Shown here in pieces: positions 1-5,824 of a DNA stretch of 8,598 bases. Each line of letters starts with the position of its first letter. The first letter of the stretch is position 1. Source of the stretch: an uncultured Eubacteriales bacterium. Its GTDB lineage: Bacteria > Bacillota_A > Clostridia > Christensenellales > Aristaeellaceae. Position numbers and translations under genes: made by a program. The notes below the pieces were generated by a model. That model saw only the letters and a list, made by a program, of their open reading frames with translations, had not been told where the DNA came from and made no database searches. The stretch is taken from assembly GCA_902766515.1 (NCBI GenBank), contig CACXEB010000429.1, positions 1 through 8,598 of the forward strand, read 5' to 3'.

Positions 1-161
1 ATACTGATTGACGTCTAAACCATGTACAGATGCAAGATGGATTTTTCGTCCCGGCGAAGTGGAACGAAGGGAGGCGTAGCGGCGCTACGTCGACCGCAGT
101 GCAGCGCAGCCGGGGCGAAAAAGACGCTTGCAGATGGATATGGGGCAGACGGAAAGCAGTA
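1..161. other. Gene-free left edge
   Basis: No credible coding sequence lies here on either strand: the short open frames show no recognisable motif and simply run through the palindromic element at 31-132. The remaining bases (1-30 and 133-161) show no clear promoter or terminator. The stretch lies downstream of the last gene of the leftward operon, so it is the natural place for transcript ends. Confidence 0.6.
31..132. repeat. Long imperfect palindromic element, possible dispersed repeat or terminator
   Basis: Seen directly: a 14-pair outer stem between 42-55 (TTTTTCGTCCCGGC) and 109-122 (GCCGGGGCGAAAAA), with one T/G wobble at 49/115. It is flanked by a further match of TGCAAG (31-36) to CTTGCA (127-132). 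In the centre, 73-80 pairs with 84-91 around a GGC loop (core CGTAGC/GCTACG). A cruciform-like or clover-like RNA fold is possible. It follows the stop codon of the NusG domain II gene by about 30 bases. The T-run lies inside the stem rather than after it, so it is not a classical intrinsic terminator. An intergenic repeat family (REP or MITE-like) is an inference; no second copy is visible in this window. Confidence 0.55.
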
Positions 162-575
162 TCATACGTCCGGGATTTCCGACGCCTCCTCGTCCGTGAG
201 GACCAGTTCCACCGTGACCCGGTTCGGCAGGCAGATGATTTCATTGCGGTAAAAACGGGACGTAAAATTGCTGACCGTTACGATGCCCTGCTGGACGCAG
301 AGCTGGTTCTGGCAGGTGGAATGCTTCATATAGACGCCGTCCGCCGTAAAGGCGATCGTATTCTCCTGCCCGTTTTCGCCGCGGACGACGATGTCGTCGC
401 GCTGTCCGAGGGATCCGGTCGCGTACAGCGCGCCGTTGACATAGACGCGGACCGTCCTGCCCGCCTCCGCAGGCGGCTGTGACCGGTTCATCAGAAAGGC
501 GGCAGCGCCCACACAAAGAACGACTGCCGCCAGGATGATCAGCGTGATGAAGTTGGCGTTGATTTTCCGCCGCAT
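162..575 (-). CDS. NusG domain II-containing membrane protein
   Basis: A 137-residue protein with a short basic N-terminus (MRRK), one membrane segment at about residues 9-30 and an extracytoplasmic domain of about 100 residues. The domain resembles the NusG_II family: a beta-rich stretch, then the signature HSTCQNQLCVQQG with Cys88 and Cys93, and near the C-terminus IICLPNRVTVEL with Cys115. The cysteine spacing and the CLPN-V-VEL block are what identify the family. Family members are common in Clostridia and have no firmly established function; the name reflects a fold shared with NusG domain II, not a role in transcription. The ATG is one base after the jag stop codon, with only a weak AAGG ribosome site inside jag, so translational coupling is likely. 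It is the last gene of the operon in view. Confidence 0.85.
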   Translation of the reverse strand: MRRKINANFITLIILAAVVLCVGAAAFLMNRSQPPAEAGRTVRVYVNGALYATGSLGQRDDIVVRGENGQENTIAFTADGVYMKHSTCQNQLCVQQGIVTVSNFTSRFYRNEIICLPNRVTVELVLTDEEASEIPDV

Positions 576-576
576 G

Positions 577-1584
577 TTATTCTGCCTTGTTCTGGGCAGG
601 CTGCTTGCGGGGGGTGATCACGATGTGCCGGTTCGGCTCTTCCCCTTCGGAATGCGTATCCACCAGATCGTTTTCCTGCAGCGCGCTGTGCATGATCCGG
701 CGCTCATAGGGGTTCATCGGCTCCACGGAAACGCGGCGGCCGGTCTTGACCGCACGGTTCGCGTAGCGGTTGGCCAGCCGGATCAGGGTATCCTCACGGC
801 GGGCACGGTAGTTTTCCGTATCCAGGGTGATGCGCGTATACTCGCTCTGGCCCTTGTTGATATGCAGGCTGGTCAGGTACTGCATGGCGTCCAGCGTTTC
901 GCCGCGGCGTCCGATCAGGATGCCGGAGGTATCGCCCTGCAGGTCAGCGTGGAGGAAGCCCTCCTCATCCGTCGTCATATGGACCTGCGTTTCCACGCCC
1001 ATGAGCCCGGTCAACGCCGTCAGGAAGGTCTGCGCCTTGCCGGCGATGGTCGCCGGGTCCAGCTTTTCCGCCGGTACGACCGGCTTTTCCTGCGCGGGCT
1101 GGGGCTTCGCCTGAGCAACCTCCTTCGGCTTGGCGGGTTTGTCCGCCGCCGCTTTCGCAGGCGCCTTGTCCGCAGGCTTCTTTTCAGGCTTTTTCTGTTC
1201 CGCCGCCGGTGCCGCCGCGGGCGCTTCCGCCGCCCTGGCCGGCTTGGGCTGGGCAGCAGGTTTCACCTGAGCGGGCTTCTCCTGAACAGGCTTTTCCTGA
1301 ACAGGTTTTTCCTGAACGGGGGCTGCCTGGACGGGCCTGGCGGCCGGTTTGGCCGGCTGGTCCGCCATCGCTTCGGCAAACAGCTGATGGACCTCGCTGG
1401 TCTCGTCGTCTTCCCGTACAGTGAGGCGCACCCGGGCCGGACGGCTTCCAAACAGGCCGAACAGGCCCTTGCTGCCCTCTTCGAGGATCTCTACTTTTAC
1501 GTCGCTGATGCTGACGCCCAGCTGCGCAAGGCCTTCGCTGATGGCGTCTTCAGACGTTTTTGCTGTCAGTTCGATCTTTTTCAT
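577..1584 (-). CDS. jag: Jag/KhpB (EloR-like) RNA-binding protein, Jag-N + KH + R3H
   Basis: A 335-residue cytoplasmic RNA-binding protein of the Jag/EloR/KhpB family. The Jag N-terminal domain covers about residues 1-55 and contains the family hallmark KGLFGLFG (39-46). A long Pro/Ala/Lys/Gln-rich linker (about 75-175) follows, then a KH domain (about 180-255) with the GRRG loop at 225-228, and an R3H domain (about 256-325) with Arg295-x3-His299 in NPYERRIMH. Relatives regulate cell elongation and division and pair with KhpA; the gene is usually next to yidC, as here. The linker is long for the family and includes a fivefold-type repeat (PVQEK) matched by 15-bp DNA repeats. The start codon overlaps the yidC stop by four bases (ATGA), which implies coupled translation. 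Identification is secure; which RNAs it binds cannot be read from sequence. Confidence 0.95.
   Translation of the reverse strand: MKKIELTAKTSEDAISEGLAQLGVSISDVKVEILEEGSKGLFGLFGSRPARVRLTVREDDETSEVHQLFAEAMADQPAKPAARPVQAAPVQEKPVQEKPVQEKPAQVKPAAQPKPARAAEAPAAAPAAEQKKPEKKPADKAPAKAAADKPAKPKEVAQAKPQPAQEKPVVPAEKLDPATIAGKAQTFLTALTGLMGVETQVHMTTDEEGFLHADLQGDTSGILIGRRGETLDAMQYLTSLHINKGQSEYTRITLDTENYRARREDTLIRLANRYANRAVKTGRRVSVEPMNPYERRIMHSALQENDLVDTHSEGEEPNRHIVITPRKQPAQNKAE
1259..1333. repeat. 15-bp tandem repeat inside jag
   Basis: About five head-to-tail 15-bp units begin at 1259, 1274, 1289, 1304 and 1319. The middle three are nearly identical (plus strand GG-CTTYTCCTGAACA with one or two changes) and the outer two are degenerate. 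On the coding strand they give repeated Pro-Val-Gln-Glu-Lys in the linker of Jag (around residues 84-109). The unit is a multiple of three, so copy number changes would keep the frame. Confidence 0.85.
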
Positions 1585-2621
1585 GCTTGCAGTGCTCCTT
1601 GCCCGGCTTGGTTCTTGGCTTCTTTCTGCTCAAAATACTTGGTGATCGCATAGTTGGAGATACCCGCCACGATATTGGAGGTGACCCAGTAGATGGCGAA
1701 GGACGCGCTGGAGATGAGGCAGAACCAGATGGACATCAGCGGGAACAGGTACTTCATGAACGTGTTCATGGTCTGGCTCTGCGCAGCCTGCGGATTGTCC
1801 TTGTTGTCGCCCTGCGGCGTGGGCTGGGTGCTGAACCGGGTCATCAGGATCTGCGTGCCCGCGGCCAGCGCCGGCAGGATCAGCAGGCCGTTGTATTCTT
1901 TGTAGATATTGACCGTAAACAGGAAGAGGACGTTGAGCCCCTGGACCGACATTTCCATGGCAGCCTGGTAAGCGGCCGTATTCTTGGCGGCTTCAACCAG
2001 CGCCTGGGCCAGGTCCTGCGCCTGCTGCGCGGACGCCACGCTGATCAGGCCTTCCTTATAGGTTTCAAGGTACGTGGGCAGCGCCGCGGCAAGCAGCGTC
2101 CTGGTTTCCTCGGGCAGCTCCAGCAGCACGCTGGTCCACACATCCTGGGGCACCTGGCGCAGGTTGTCGAGGGTCGGAATGATGGCCGCGAACAGCGAGT
2201 CGGACGCCCAGACGTTCTTCACCCAGAGCCATCCGGGCAGCGTCGGCGTATTCCCCAGCGCGTACTGGATGATCTGGTGGGCCATCTGCTCATTGGCCAG
2301 CGACCGCATGGCCGCAAACATGATCCACAGGATCGGCAGCTGGATCAGCATCGGCAGGCACCCGGACATCGGGTTGTAGTGCTCGTTGCGGAAAAGCTCC
2401 ATCTGCTTCTGCTGCAGCTTCTGCTGGTCATTGGCGTATTTTTTCTGGAGGGCATTGATCTTGGGCTGCATCTTCTGCATCTTCATCATGCCCTGGCGGT
2501 TCTTGATATCCAGCGGCAGCAGCACCATACGGATGAGGATGGTGAATACCGCGATGGCCCAGCCGTAATTGCCGACCAGGCTGAAAATGAAATCAAGTAC
2601 GGATCGTAGTAATTGCGTCAT
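1581..2621 (-). CDS. yidC: YidC/Oxa1 family membrane protein insertase
   Basis: A 346-residue polytopic insertase that places membrane proteins in the bilayer, alone or with Sec. Transmembrane segments are visible at about 12-36, 86-107, 243-260, 290-306 and 307-326. Arg31 in the first segment (ILIRMVLLPL) matches the conserved groove arginine of Gram-positive YidC. Residues 37-85 form the charged cytoplasmic helical hairpin (QGMMKMQKMQP, then QMELFRNEHYNPMSGCLP, the usual signature before the second membrane segment). There is no lipoprotein signal peptide. Between the WLWVKN region (131-136) and the LILPALAAGTQ segment (247-257) lies an extracytoplasmic stretch of more than 100 residues, longer than in Bacillus SpoIIIJ. 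The gene starts 10 bases after yidD and overlaps jag by four. The ribosome site is weak (AAGGG, far upstream), so coupling to yidD is likely. Confidence 0.96.
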   Translation of the reverse strand: MTQLLRSVLDFIFSLVGNYGWAIAVFTILIRMVLLPLDIKNRQGMMKMQKMQPKINALQKKYANDQQKLQQKQMELFRNEHYNPMSGCLPMLIQLPILWIMFAAMRSLANEQMAHQIIQYALGNTPTLPGWLWVKNVWASDSLFAAIIPTLDNLRQVPQDVWTSVLLELPEETRTLLAAALPTYLETYKEGLISVASAQQAQDLAQALVEAAKNTAAYQAAMEMSVQGLNVLFLFTVNIYKEYNGLLILPALAAGTQILMTRFSTQPTPQGDNKDNPQAAQSQTMNTFMKYLFPLMSIWFCLISSASFAIYWVTSNIVAGISNYAITKYFEQKEAKNQAGQGALQA

Positions 2622-2631
2622 CGGTTGCTGT

Positions 2632-2871
2632 TCATCCCTTCTTCATGTCTGTGCTCAGGCTCTCCGGCACCGGATCATAGCCGCCCCTGGCAAAGGGCTG
2701 GCACCGGGCGATGCGCTTCGCCGCCATCCAGGACCCCTTGACGGCCCCATAGCGTTCCACTGCCGTGGCCGCGTATTCCGAGCAGGTCGGTACAAACCGG
2801 CAGCAGGCCGGCTTCAGGGGGCTCAGCTTATTCTGATAAAAGCGGATCGCCCGCACACAGATATTTTTCAT
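2632..2871 (-). CDS. yidD: Membrane protein insertion efficiency factor YidD
   Basis: A 79-residue protein matching the YidD family over its whole length. It opens with an amphipathic N-terminal helix (residues 3-16) with the conserved RFYQNKLSP, then PACCRFVPTCSEYA (Cys23, Cys24, Cys30), an RIARCQPF segment (Cys57) and the diagnostic GGYDPVP at 63-69. The family sits at the inner face of the membrane and assists YidC-dependent insertion. The position between rnpA and yidC is the classic one. Its ATG overlaps the rnpA stop by four bases (ATGA), and no good ribosome site precedes it, so it probably depends on ribosomes finishing rnpA. Confidence 0.95.
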   Translation of the reverse strand: MKNICVRAIRFYQNKLSPLKPACCRFVPTCSEYAATAVERYGAVKGSWMAAKRIARCQPFARGGYDPVPESLSTDMKKG

Positions 2872-3200
2872 GGTGATACATACAGCTGCTGTTTTTTCAG
2901 CAGGTAACGCAGCGAACGGCGCAGGGACTGATAATCCGCGCCGGCCGCCGACGGCCGGGCCACAATGATATACAGACCCTGCCGGATCAGCGGGATCTCC
3001 GCCCGGAAGGCCGCCCGCAGCCTGCGCTTGATCAGGTTGCGCTGCACCGCGATGCCGACCTTCCTGCTGACGGAAAAACCGACCCGCAGCGAAGAGGACG
3101 GCAGGTACATCAGCGCGATATCCCGCGCGCCGACGCTTTTGCCCTTATGATACACAGCCTGGAACTGGCTGTTTTTCCGGAGCCGATGCTGACTCTGCAA
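2868..3200 (-). CDS. rnpA: Ribonuclease P protein component
   Basis: The protein subunit of RNase P, which binds the catalytic RNA and helps remove the 5' leader of tRNA precursors. The family signature is GFSVSRKVGIAVQRN followed by LIKRRLRAAFR, at residues 41-66 of the 110-residue form. The N-terminal HRLRKNSQFQAVYHKGKS and the C-terminal YIIVARPSA also fit. I chose a TTG start at 3198-3200 because GGAGGT precedes it by four bases and because the protein then begins (M)QSQHRLRKN, matching the normal family N-terminus. The longer ATG reading from 3257 would add 19 unconserved residues encoded by the hairpin and spacer region between rpmH and rnpA. It is overlapped by yidD at its 3' end. Confidence 0.93.
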   Translation of the reverse strand: MQSQHRLRKNSQFQAVYHKGKSVGARDIALMYLPSSSLRVGFSVSRKVGIAVQRNLIKRRLRAAFRAEIPLIRQGLYIIVARPSAAGADYQSLRRSLRYLLKKQQLYVSP

Positions 3201-3211
3201 GCTGACCTCCG
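3198..3211 (-). promoter_or_regulatory. Ribosome binding site deciding the TTG start of rnpA
   Basis: Reading the minus strand, GGAGGT (3205-3210) is followed by CAGC and then TTG (3200-3198). The spacing is short but workable, and no comparable site precedes the upstream ATG at 3257. Confidence 0.75.
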
Positions 3212-3217
3212 CGCCGT

Positions 3218-3239
3218 TACACTGATGCGATACACTGAT
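3218..3239. repeat. Short direct repeat TACACTGAT x2
   Basis: Two identical 9-base copies at 3218-3226 and 3231-3239 (period 13) lie between the rpmH-rnpA hairpin and the rnpA ribosome site. They may simply be a local duplication in spacer DNA. Confidence 0.6.
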
Positions 3240-3246
3240 ACATTGA

Positions 3247-3277
3247 AGCCCGCCCAACGAAAGTCTGCGGGCGGGCT
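3247..3277 (-). promoter_or_regulatory. GC-rich hairpin between rpmH and rnpA
   Basis: A perfect 9-bp inverted repeat pairs 3247-3255 (AGCCCGCCC) with 3269-3277 (GGGCGGGCT), leaving a 13-base loop. It starts 17 bases after the rpmH stop. In the transcript direction it is followed by TCAATG, not by a run of U, so it is not a full intrinsic terminator. It could act as a partial attenuator, an RNA processing or stability element, or a barrier that lowers RnpA relative to L34. These roles are inference. Confidence 0.7.
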
Positions 3278-3293
3278 AAGAAACTGGATGACG

Positions 3294-3428
3294 TCAGACG
3301 GTCAGTTGCTTGCGGCCGCGACGGCGCCTTGCCTGAAGCACGCGACGGCCATTTTTGGTGGACATACGCGCCCGGAAGCCATGGACCTTATTGCGCTGGC
3401 GTTTTTTCGGATGATATGTAGGACCCAT
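3294..3428 (-). CDS. rpmH: Large ribosomal subunit protein bL34
   Basis: I translated this small gene by hand: 44 residues, beginning [14 protein letters not shown] and containing [18 protein letters not shown], then [12 protein letters not shown] and TGA. This is the full length of bL34, with the nearly invariant K-VHGFRARM and GR-VL-ARR-RGRK blocks. It is a very basic protein bound to 23S rRNA in the large subunit. The ATG at 3426-3428 is preceded by GAGGTG at a good spacing. In most bacteria rpmH is the first gene next to dnaA; here it follows rpsI by 36 bases and there is no obvious promoter in that gap, so it is probably transcribed with rplM-rpsI. Confidence 0.97.
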   Translation of the reverse strand: MGPTYHPKKRQRNKVHGFRARMSTKNGRRVLQARRRRGRKQLTV

Positions 3429-3464
3429 AATTGCACCTCGTAAAATCGTCGATAGTTGACAGGA

Positions 3465-3854
3465 TCAGCGCTTGCTGAACTGCGGCGCACGACGCGCTGC
3501 CTTCAGGCCGTACTTCTTGCGCTCCTTCATGCGCGGATCGCGCGTCAGGAAACCGGCTTTCTTGAGCTGCGGACGCAGTTCAGGATTCGCCTTGCACAGC
3601 GCGCGGCTGATGCCATGACGGATCGCGCCGCTCTGGCCGGTCAGGCCGCCGCCGTTGACGTTCACCAGCACGTCGAAGCCGGAGACGTTGCACAGCGACA
3701 GGGGCTGACGCACAGTCATCTTAAGGGTCTCAAGACCAAAGTAATGGTCAATATCACGCTTGTTGATCACGATCTTGCCTTCGCCGGGAACCAGACGAAC
3801 GCGCGCCACAGCGGACTTGCGGCGTCCTACGGCCTGGAAATCTGCACTTGCCAT
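3465..3854 (-). CDS. rpsI: Small ribosomal subunit protein uS9
   Basis: A 129-residue ribosomal protein. It shows the family features in order: the N-terminal [18 protein letters not shown], the central QPLSLCNV and [23 protein letters not shown], and the C-terminal tail [24 protein letters not shown], whose terminal Lys-Arg reaches the P-site tRNA in known ribosomes. I chose the ATG at 3852-3854, giving [13 protein letters not shown], because the AAGGAG site is 10 bases upstream of it. A GTG two codons earlier (3858-3860) is only four bases from that site and cannot be fully excluded. It follows rplM by 26 bases, the universal rplM-rpsI pair. Confidence 0.97.
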   Translation of the reverse strand: MASADFQAVGRRKSAVARVRLVPGEGKIVINKRDIDHYFGLETLKMTVRQPLSLCNVSGFDVLVNVNGGGLTGQSGAIRHGISRALCKANPELRPQLKKAGFLTRDPRMKERKKYGLKAARRAPQFSKR

Positions 3855-3880
3855 AAACACTAATCTCCTTTATGTCCCAA

Positions 3881-4321
3881 TCACTTGATGAGTTCGAGCT
3901 TTTCGGGCTGCTGAGCCGTCTGCTTGAATTCCTCACCCTTGTAGACGTAGAGCTTCTTGGCCATCTGACGGCCCAGGGGTCCCTTGGGCAGCATGCCGAC
4001 CACCGCGTGACGGATCGCAAAATCAGACTTCTTGGCCAGCAGATCCTTATACTTGGTTTCTTTCAGGCCGCCGACATAGCCGCTGTGATGGTAGTAGATC
4101 TTCTGATCCAGCTTCCTGCCGGTCATGCGGATCTTGTCAGAGTTGATAACGATGACATAGTCTCCCGTGTCAATGTTGGGAGTGTATGTCGGCTTATTCT
4201 TCCCGCGGAGAATGTTGGCGACCTGGCTGGCAAGCCTGCCCAACACCATGCCATCCGCATCCACGATATACCACTTACGCCCGTCGCGCGCCGACTGAGC
4301 CGTTGCCATATAGGTTTTCAA
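3881..4321 (-). CDS. rplM: Large ribosomal subunit protein uL13
   Basis: A 146-residue ribosomal protein, an early assembly protein of the large subunit. Recognisable blocks are [27 protein letters not shown] (residues 15-41), the THD-like [32 protein letters not shown], and the C-terminal [22 protein letters not shown] favour a TTG start at 4319-4321, giving MKTYMATAQ. It is preceded by AGGAGG with an 8-base spacer and the protein then resembles the MRTTPMAN-type N-terminus of other Bacillota. The first ATG (4307-4309) is about 20 bases from that site. The gene has its own promoter and structured leader and leads an operon with rpsI and probably rpmH onward. Confidence 0.96.
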   Translation of the reverse strand: MKTYMATAQSARDGRKWYIVDADGMVLGRLASQVANILRGKNKPTYTPNIDTGDYVIVINSDKIRMTGRKLDQKIYYHHSGYVGGLKETKYKDLLAKKSDFAIRHAVVGMLPKGPLGRQMAKKLYVYKGEEFKQTAQQPEKLELIK

Positions 4322-4435
4322 GTGAGTCTCCTCCTGTTTAATAGCGGATCACAGTATACATATAGGCCGGTTATGATGGTCGCATACCCGGTGACAGATC
4401 GCCGCGCCTCGGGGCTAAGGAGGCGCTTTGACACA
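4322..4435 (-). promoter_or_regulatory. Structured 5' leader of rplM, candidate r-protein leader RNA
   Basis: The transcript from the promoter at 4442-4471 would carry about 110 untranslated bases. Two hairpins can be drawn: a perfect 7-bp stem of 4420-4426 with 4404-4410 (GCGCCTC/GAGGCGC, 9-base loop), and a stem of 4388-4391 with 4367-4370 plus 4383-4386 with 4372-4375 (CCGG and TATG/CATA around a 7-base loop, one mismatch). A further pairing of 4397-4405 with 4344-4350 (two-base bulge) would enclose the second hairpin and compete by two bases with the first. In Bacillota an L13 leader RNA is known as an autoregulatory element; whether this matches that family cannot be decided by eye. The AGGAGG ribosome site lies at the leader's 3' end. 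Confidence 0.6.
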
Positions 4436-4441
4436 AAATGC

Positions 4442-4471
4442 ATTTTAACACAAAACCACAGCGCTTGTCAA
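4442..4471 (-). promoter_or_regulatory. Sigma-A type promoter of rplM
   Basis: On the minus strand a perfect TTGACA -35 box (4466-4471) is followed after 18 bases by TAAAAT (4442-4447), one mismatch from TATAAT. An alternative -10 of TTAAAA gives a 17-base spacer. The predicted start is near 4434-4436. It begins only nine bases after the stop codon of the protease gene. Confidence 0.85.
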
Positions 4472-4480
4472 CTGTTACAT

Positions 4481-5824
4481 TTACATTTCGGAATTCAGCG
4501 GAAGCAGGTCATCCGAGCGGAAGGACCAGTCGATCTCCAGGGCGGCTTCATCCGCCGGACCGTCCGTATCCGCCGCCTCCGGCAGCTGGATGCCGGTGTC
4601 GCGGATGCGGACCGCCTCTTCCCAGGCTGCTTTGAGCTGCGGATCGGTCATGTCGCCCAGCTCAAAATACTCGTTGGCCAGCTCTTCGGGCATTTCCACG
4701 ATCAGGTCCGGGGTCAGGCCCACCTTGTGCACCACCTGCCCGTCGGGCATGAAATACTGCGCGAAGGTGACCTGCATTCCGTCGTCTTCCCCCTTCAGGC
4801 CGCCCAGGGGCACCACATACTGCATGATGCCCTTGCCGTAGGACTGCGTGCCCACCAGTGTCGCGCGATTGGCCGCGCGCAGGCTGCCCGACAGGATCTC
4901 GGAGGAGGAGGCGGAATTGCCGTTGATCATGATGACCAGGGGGATATCGTCCTTCCCGTCCTTCGTGTAGTTTTCCTGCCGTTCGCCGAACCGGTTTTCA
5001 GAATAGAACAGCAGCTGCTTGTCCAGGAACAGGTCCGCGATCTTTTCCGCCGCGTCCACCCAGCCGCCGCCGTTGTCGCGCAGGTCGACCACCAGGGACG
5101 TCGCGCCCTGGGCGCGCAGCTCCTTGAGCGCCTTCTCGAAGCCGGTCACGCAGTCGCCCGCGAAATCGTACAGGATGATCAGGCCGACCTGGTCCTCCAG
5201 CATGGTAGATTCCACCCAGTTGACGTTGATCTGGCGGCGTCCGACGGTAAACAGCATCTTCTCACCCCGGCGGATGATCTCGATCTCCACGGTTTCCGCC
5301 TCTTTGCCGCGCATCAGCGTGGCGGCGTCGGACATGGTTTCGGCCGTGACCTCCAGGTCATCCACGCGGACCAGCTGGTCGCCCTTCTTCAGGCCGGCTT
5401 CCTCCGCCGGGGTATTCTTGAACACCCGGCTGATGGTCACGGTGTTGGCCGTGAAGTCCGCCATCATCTGGATGCCGACGCCGGCATAGCTGCCCTCATC
5501 GTCGTCCCACAGCTGCTTCCAGCGCTCCGGGCTGTAATAGAAGGTGTAGTTGTCCCCCAGGCCCTCCAGCATGCCCCAGATGGCGTACTCCAGCATGTCG
5601 TCCTTGTTGGGCTCTTCATAGTAATACGCGTCGATGACCTCCATGATCTCCGCCAGCTTCTCGAACTGTTTGAGGGAATCGTATTCCTCCTTGGTGATCG
5701 TCACGTCATCCGACTTCTTAAAGAAGCTGAACAGGCCGTCGCCGACCGCAAACGCGGGGACGCTCGCGGCGCAGGTCATGGTCAGCACCAGCAGGCAGCA
5801 CAGGATACGGGTCACGTGGTTCAT
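4481..5824 (-). CDS. S41 family C-terminal processing peptidase (CtpA/CtpB type)
   Basis: A 447-residue secreted or membrane-anchored serine protease. An N-terminal signal peptide (about residues 1-26: basic start, hydrophobic core, AFA before VGDG) exports it. A PDZ domain covers roughly 113-190 (YAGVGIQM, PAEEAGLKKGDQLVRVDD). The S41 domain follows, with LVVDLRDNGGGWVDAAEKIADLF at about 244-267. The catalytic pieces are intact: Ser306 in GNSASSSEI, Lys331 and Gln335 in GKGIMQ, with the same spacing as the Ser-Lys-Gln triad of Bacillus CtpB. The family cuts proteins near their C-termini in the envelope; the substrate is unknown. The ATG overlaps the stop codon of the upstream regulator by four bases, with AAGGGAG upstream. 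A C-terminal tail of about 50 acidic residues follows the catalytic domain. Confidence 0.94.
   Translation of the reverse strand: MNHVTRILCCLLVLTMTCAASVPAFAVGDGLFSFFKKSDDVTITKEEYDSLKQFEKLAEIMEVIDAYYYEEPNKDDMLEYAIWGMLEGLGDNYTFYYSPERWKQLWDDDEGSYAGVGIQMMADFTANTVTISRVFKNTPAEEAGLKKGDQLVRVDDLEVTAETMSDAATLMRGKEAETVEIEIIRRGEKMLFTVGRRQINVNWVESTMLEDQVGLIILYDFAGDCVTGFEKALKELRAQGATSLVVDLRDNGGGWVDAAEKIADLFLDKQLLFYSENRFGERQENYTKDGKDDIPLVIMINGNSASSSEILSGSLRAANRATLVGTQSYGKGIMQYVVPLGGLKGEDDGMQVTFAQYFMPDGQVVHKVGLTPDLIVEMPEELANEYFELGDMTDPQLKAAWEEAVRIRDTGIQLPEAADTDGPADEAALEIDWSFRSDDLLPLNSEM

Noticed and set aside
1259..1333. Repeat array resembling a CRISPR
   Set aside because: The units are contiguous 15-bp coding repeats with no spacers and lie in a conserved gene; no cas genes are near.
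535..1653. Plus-strand open frame opposite jag with Arg/Phe/Leu repeats
   Set aside because: The repeats are the reverse reading of the Ala/Pro/Lys linker and the 15-bp repeats of jag. No ribosome site or motif supports it.
3201..3257. Longer rnpA start at the ATG ending at 3257
   Set aside because: It would begin within the rpmH-rnpA hairpin and add residues absent from the family; a good ribosome site supports the TTG at 3198-3200.
3429..3464. Origin of replication or DnaA boxes near rpmH
   Set aside because: Because rpmH often marks the origin I looked for AT-rich repeats and TTATCCACA-like boxes, but the gap is 36 bases and shows none; no dnaA or dnaN is present.
3855..3860. GTG start of rpsI two codons upstream of the ATG
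   Set aside because: It is only four bases from the AAGGAG site and adds nothing conserved; the ATG gives the usual N-terminus. Not fully excluded.
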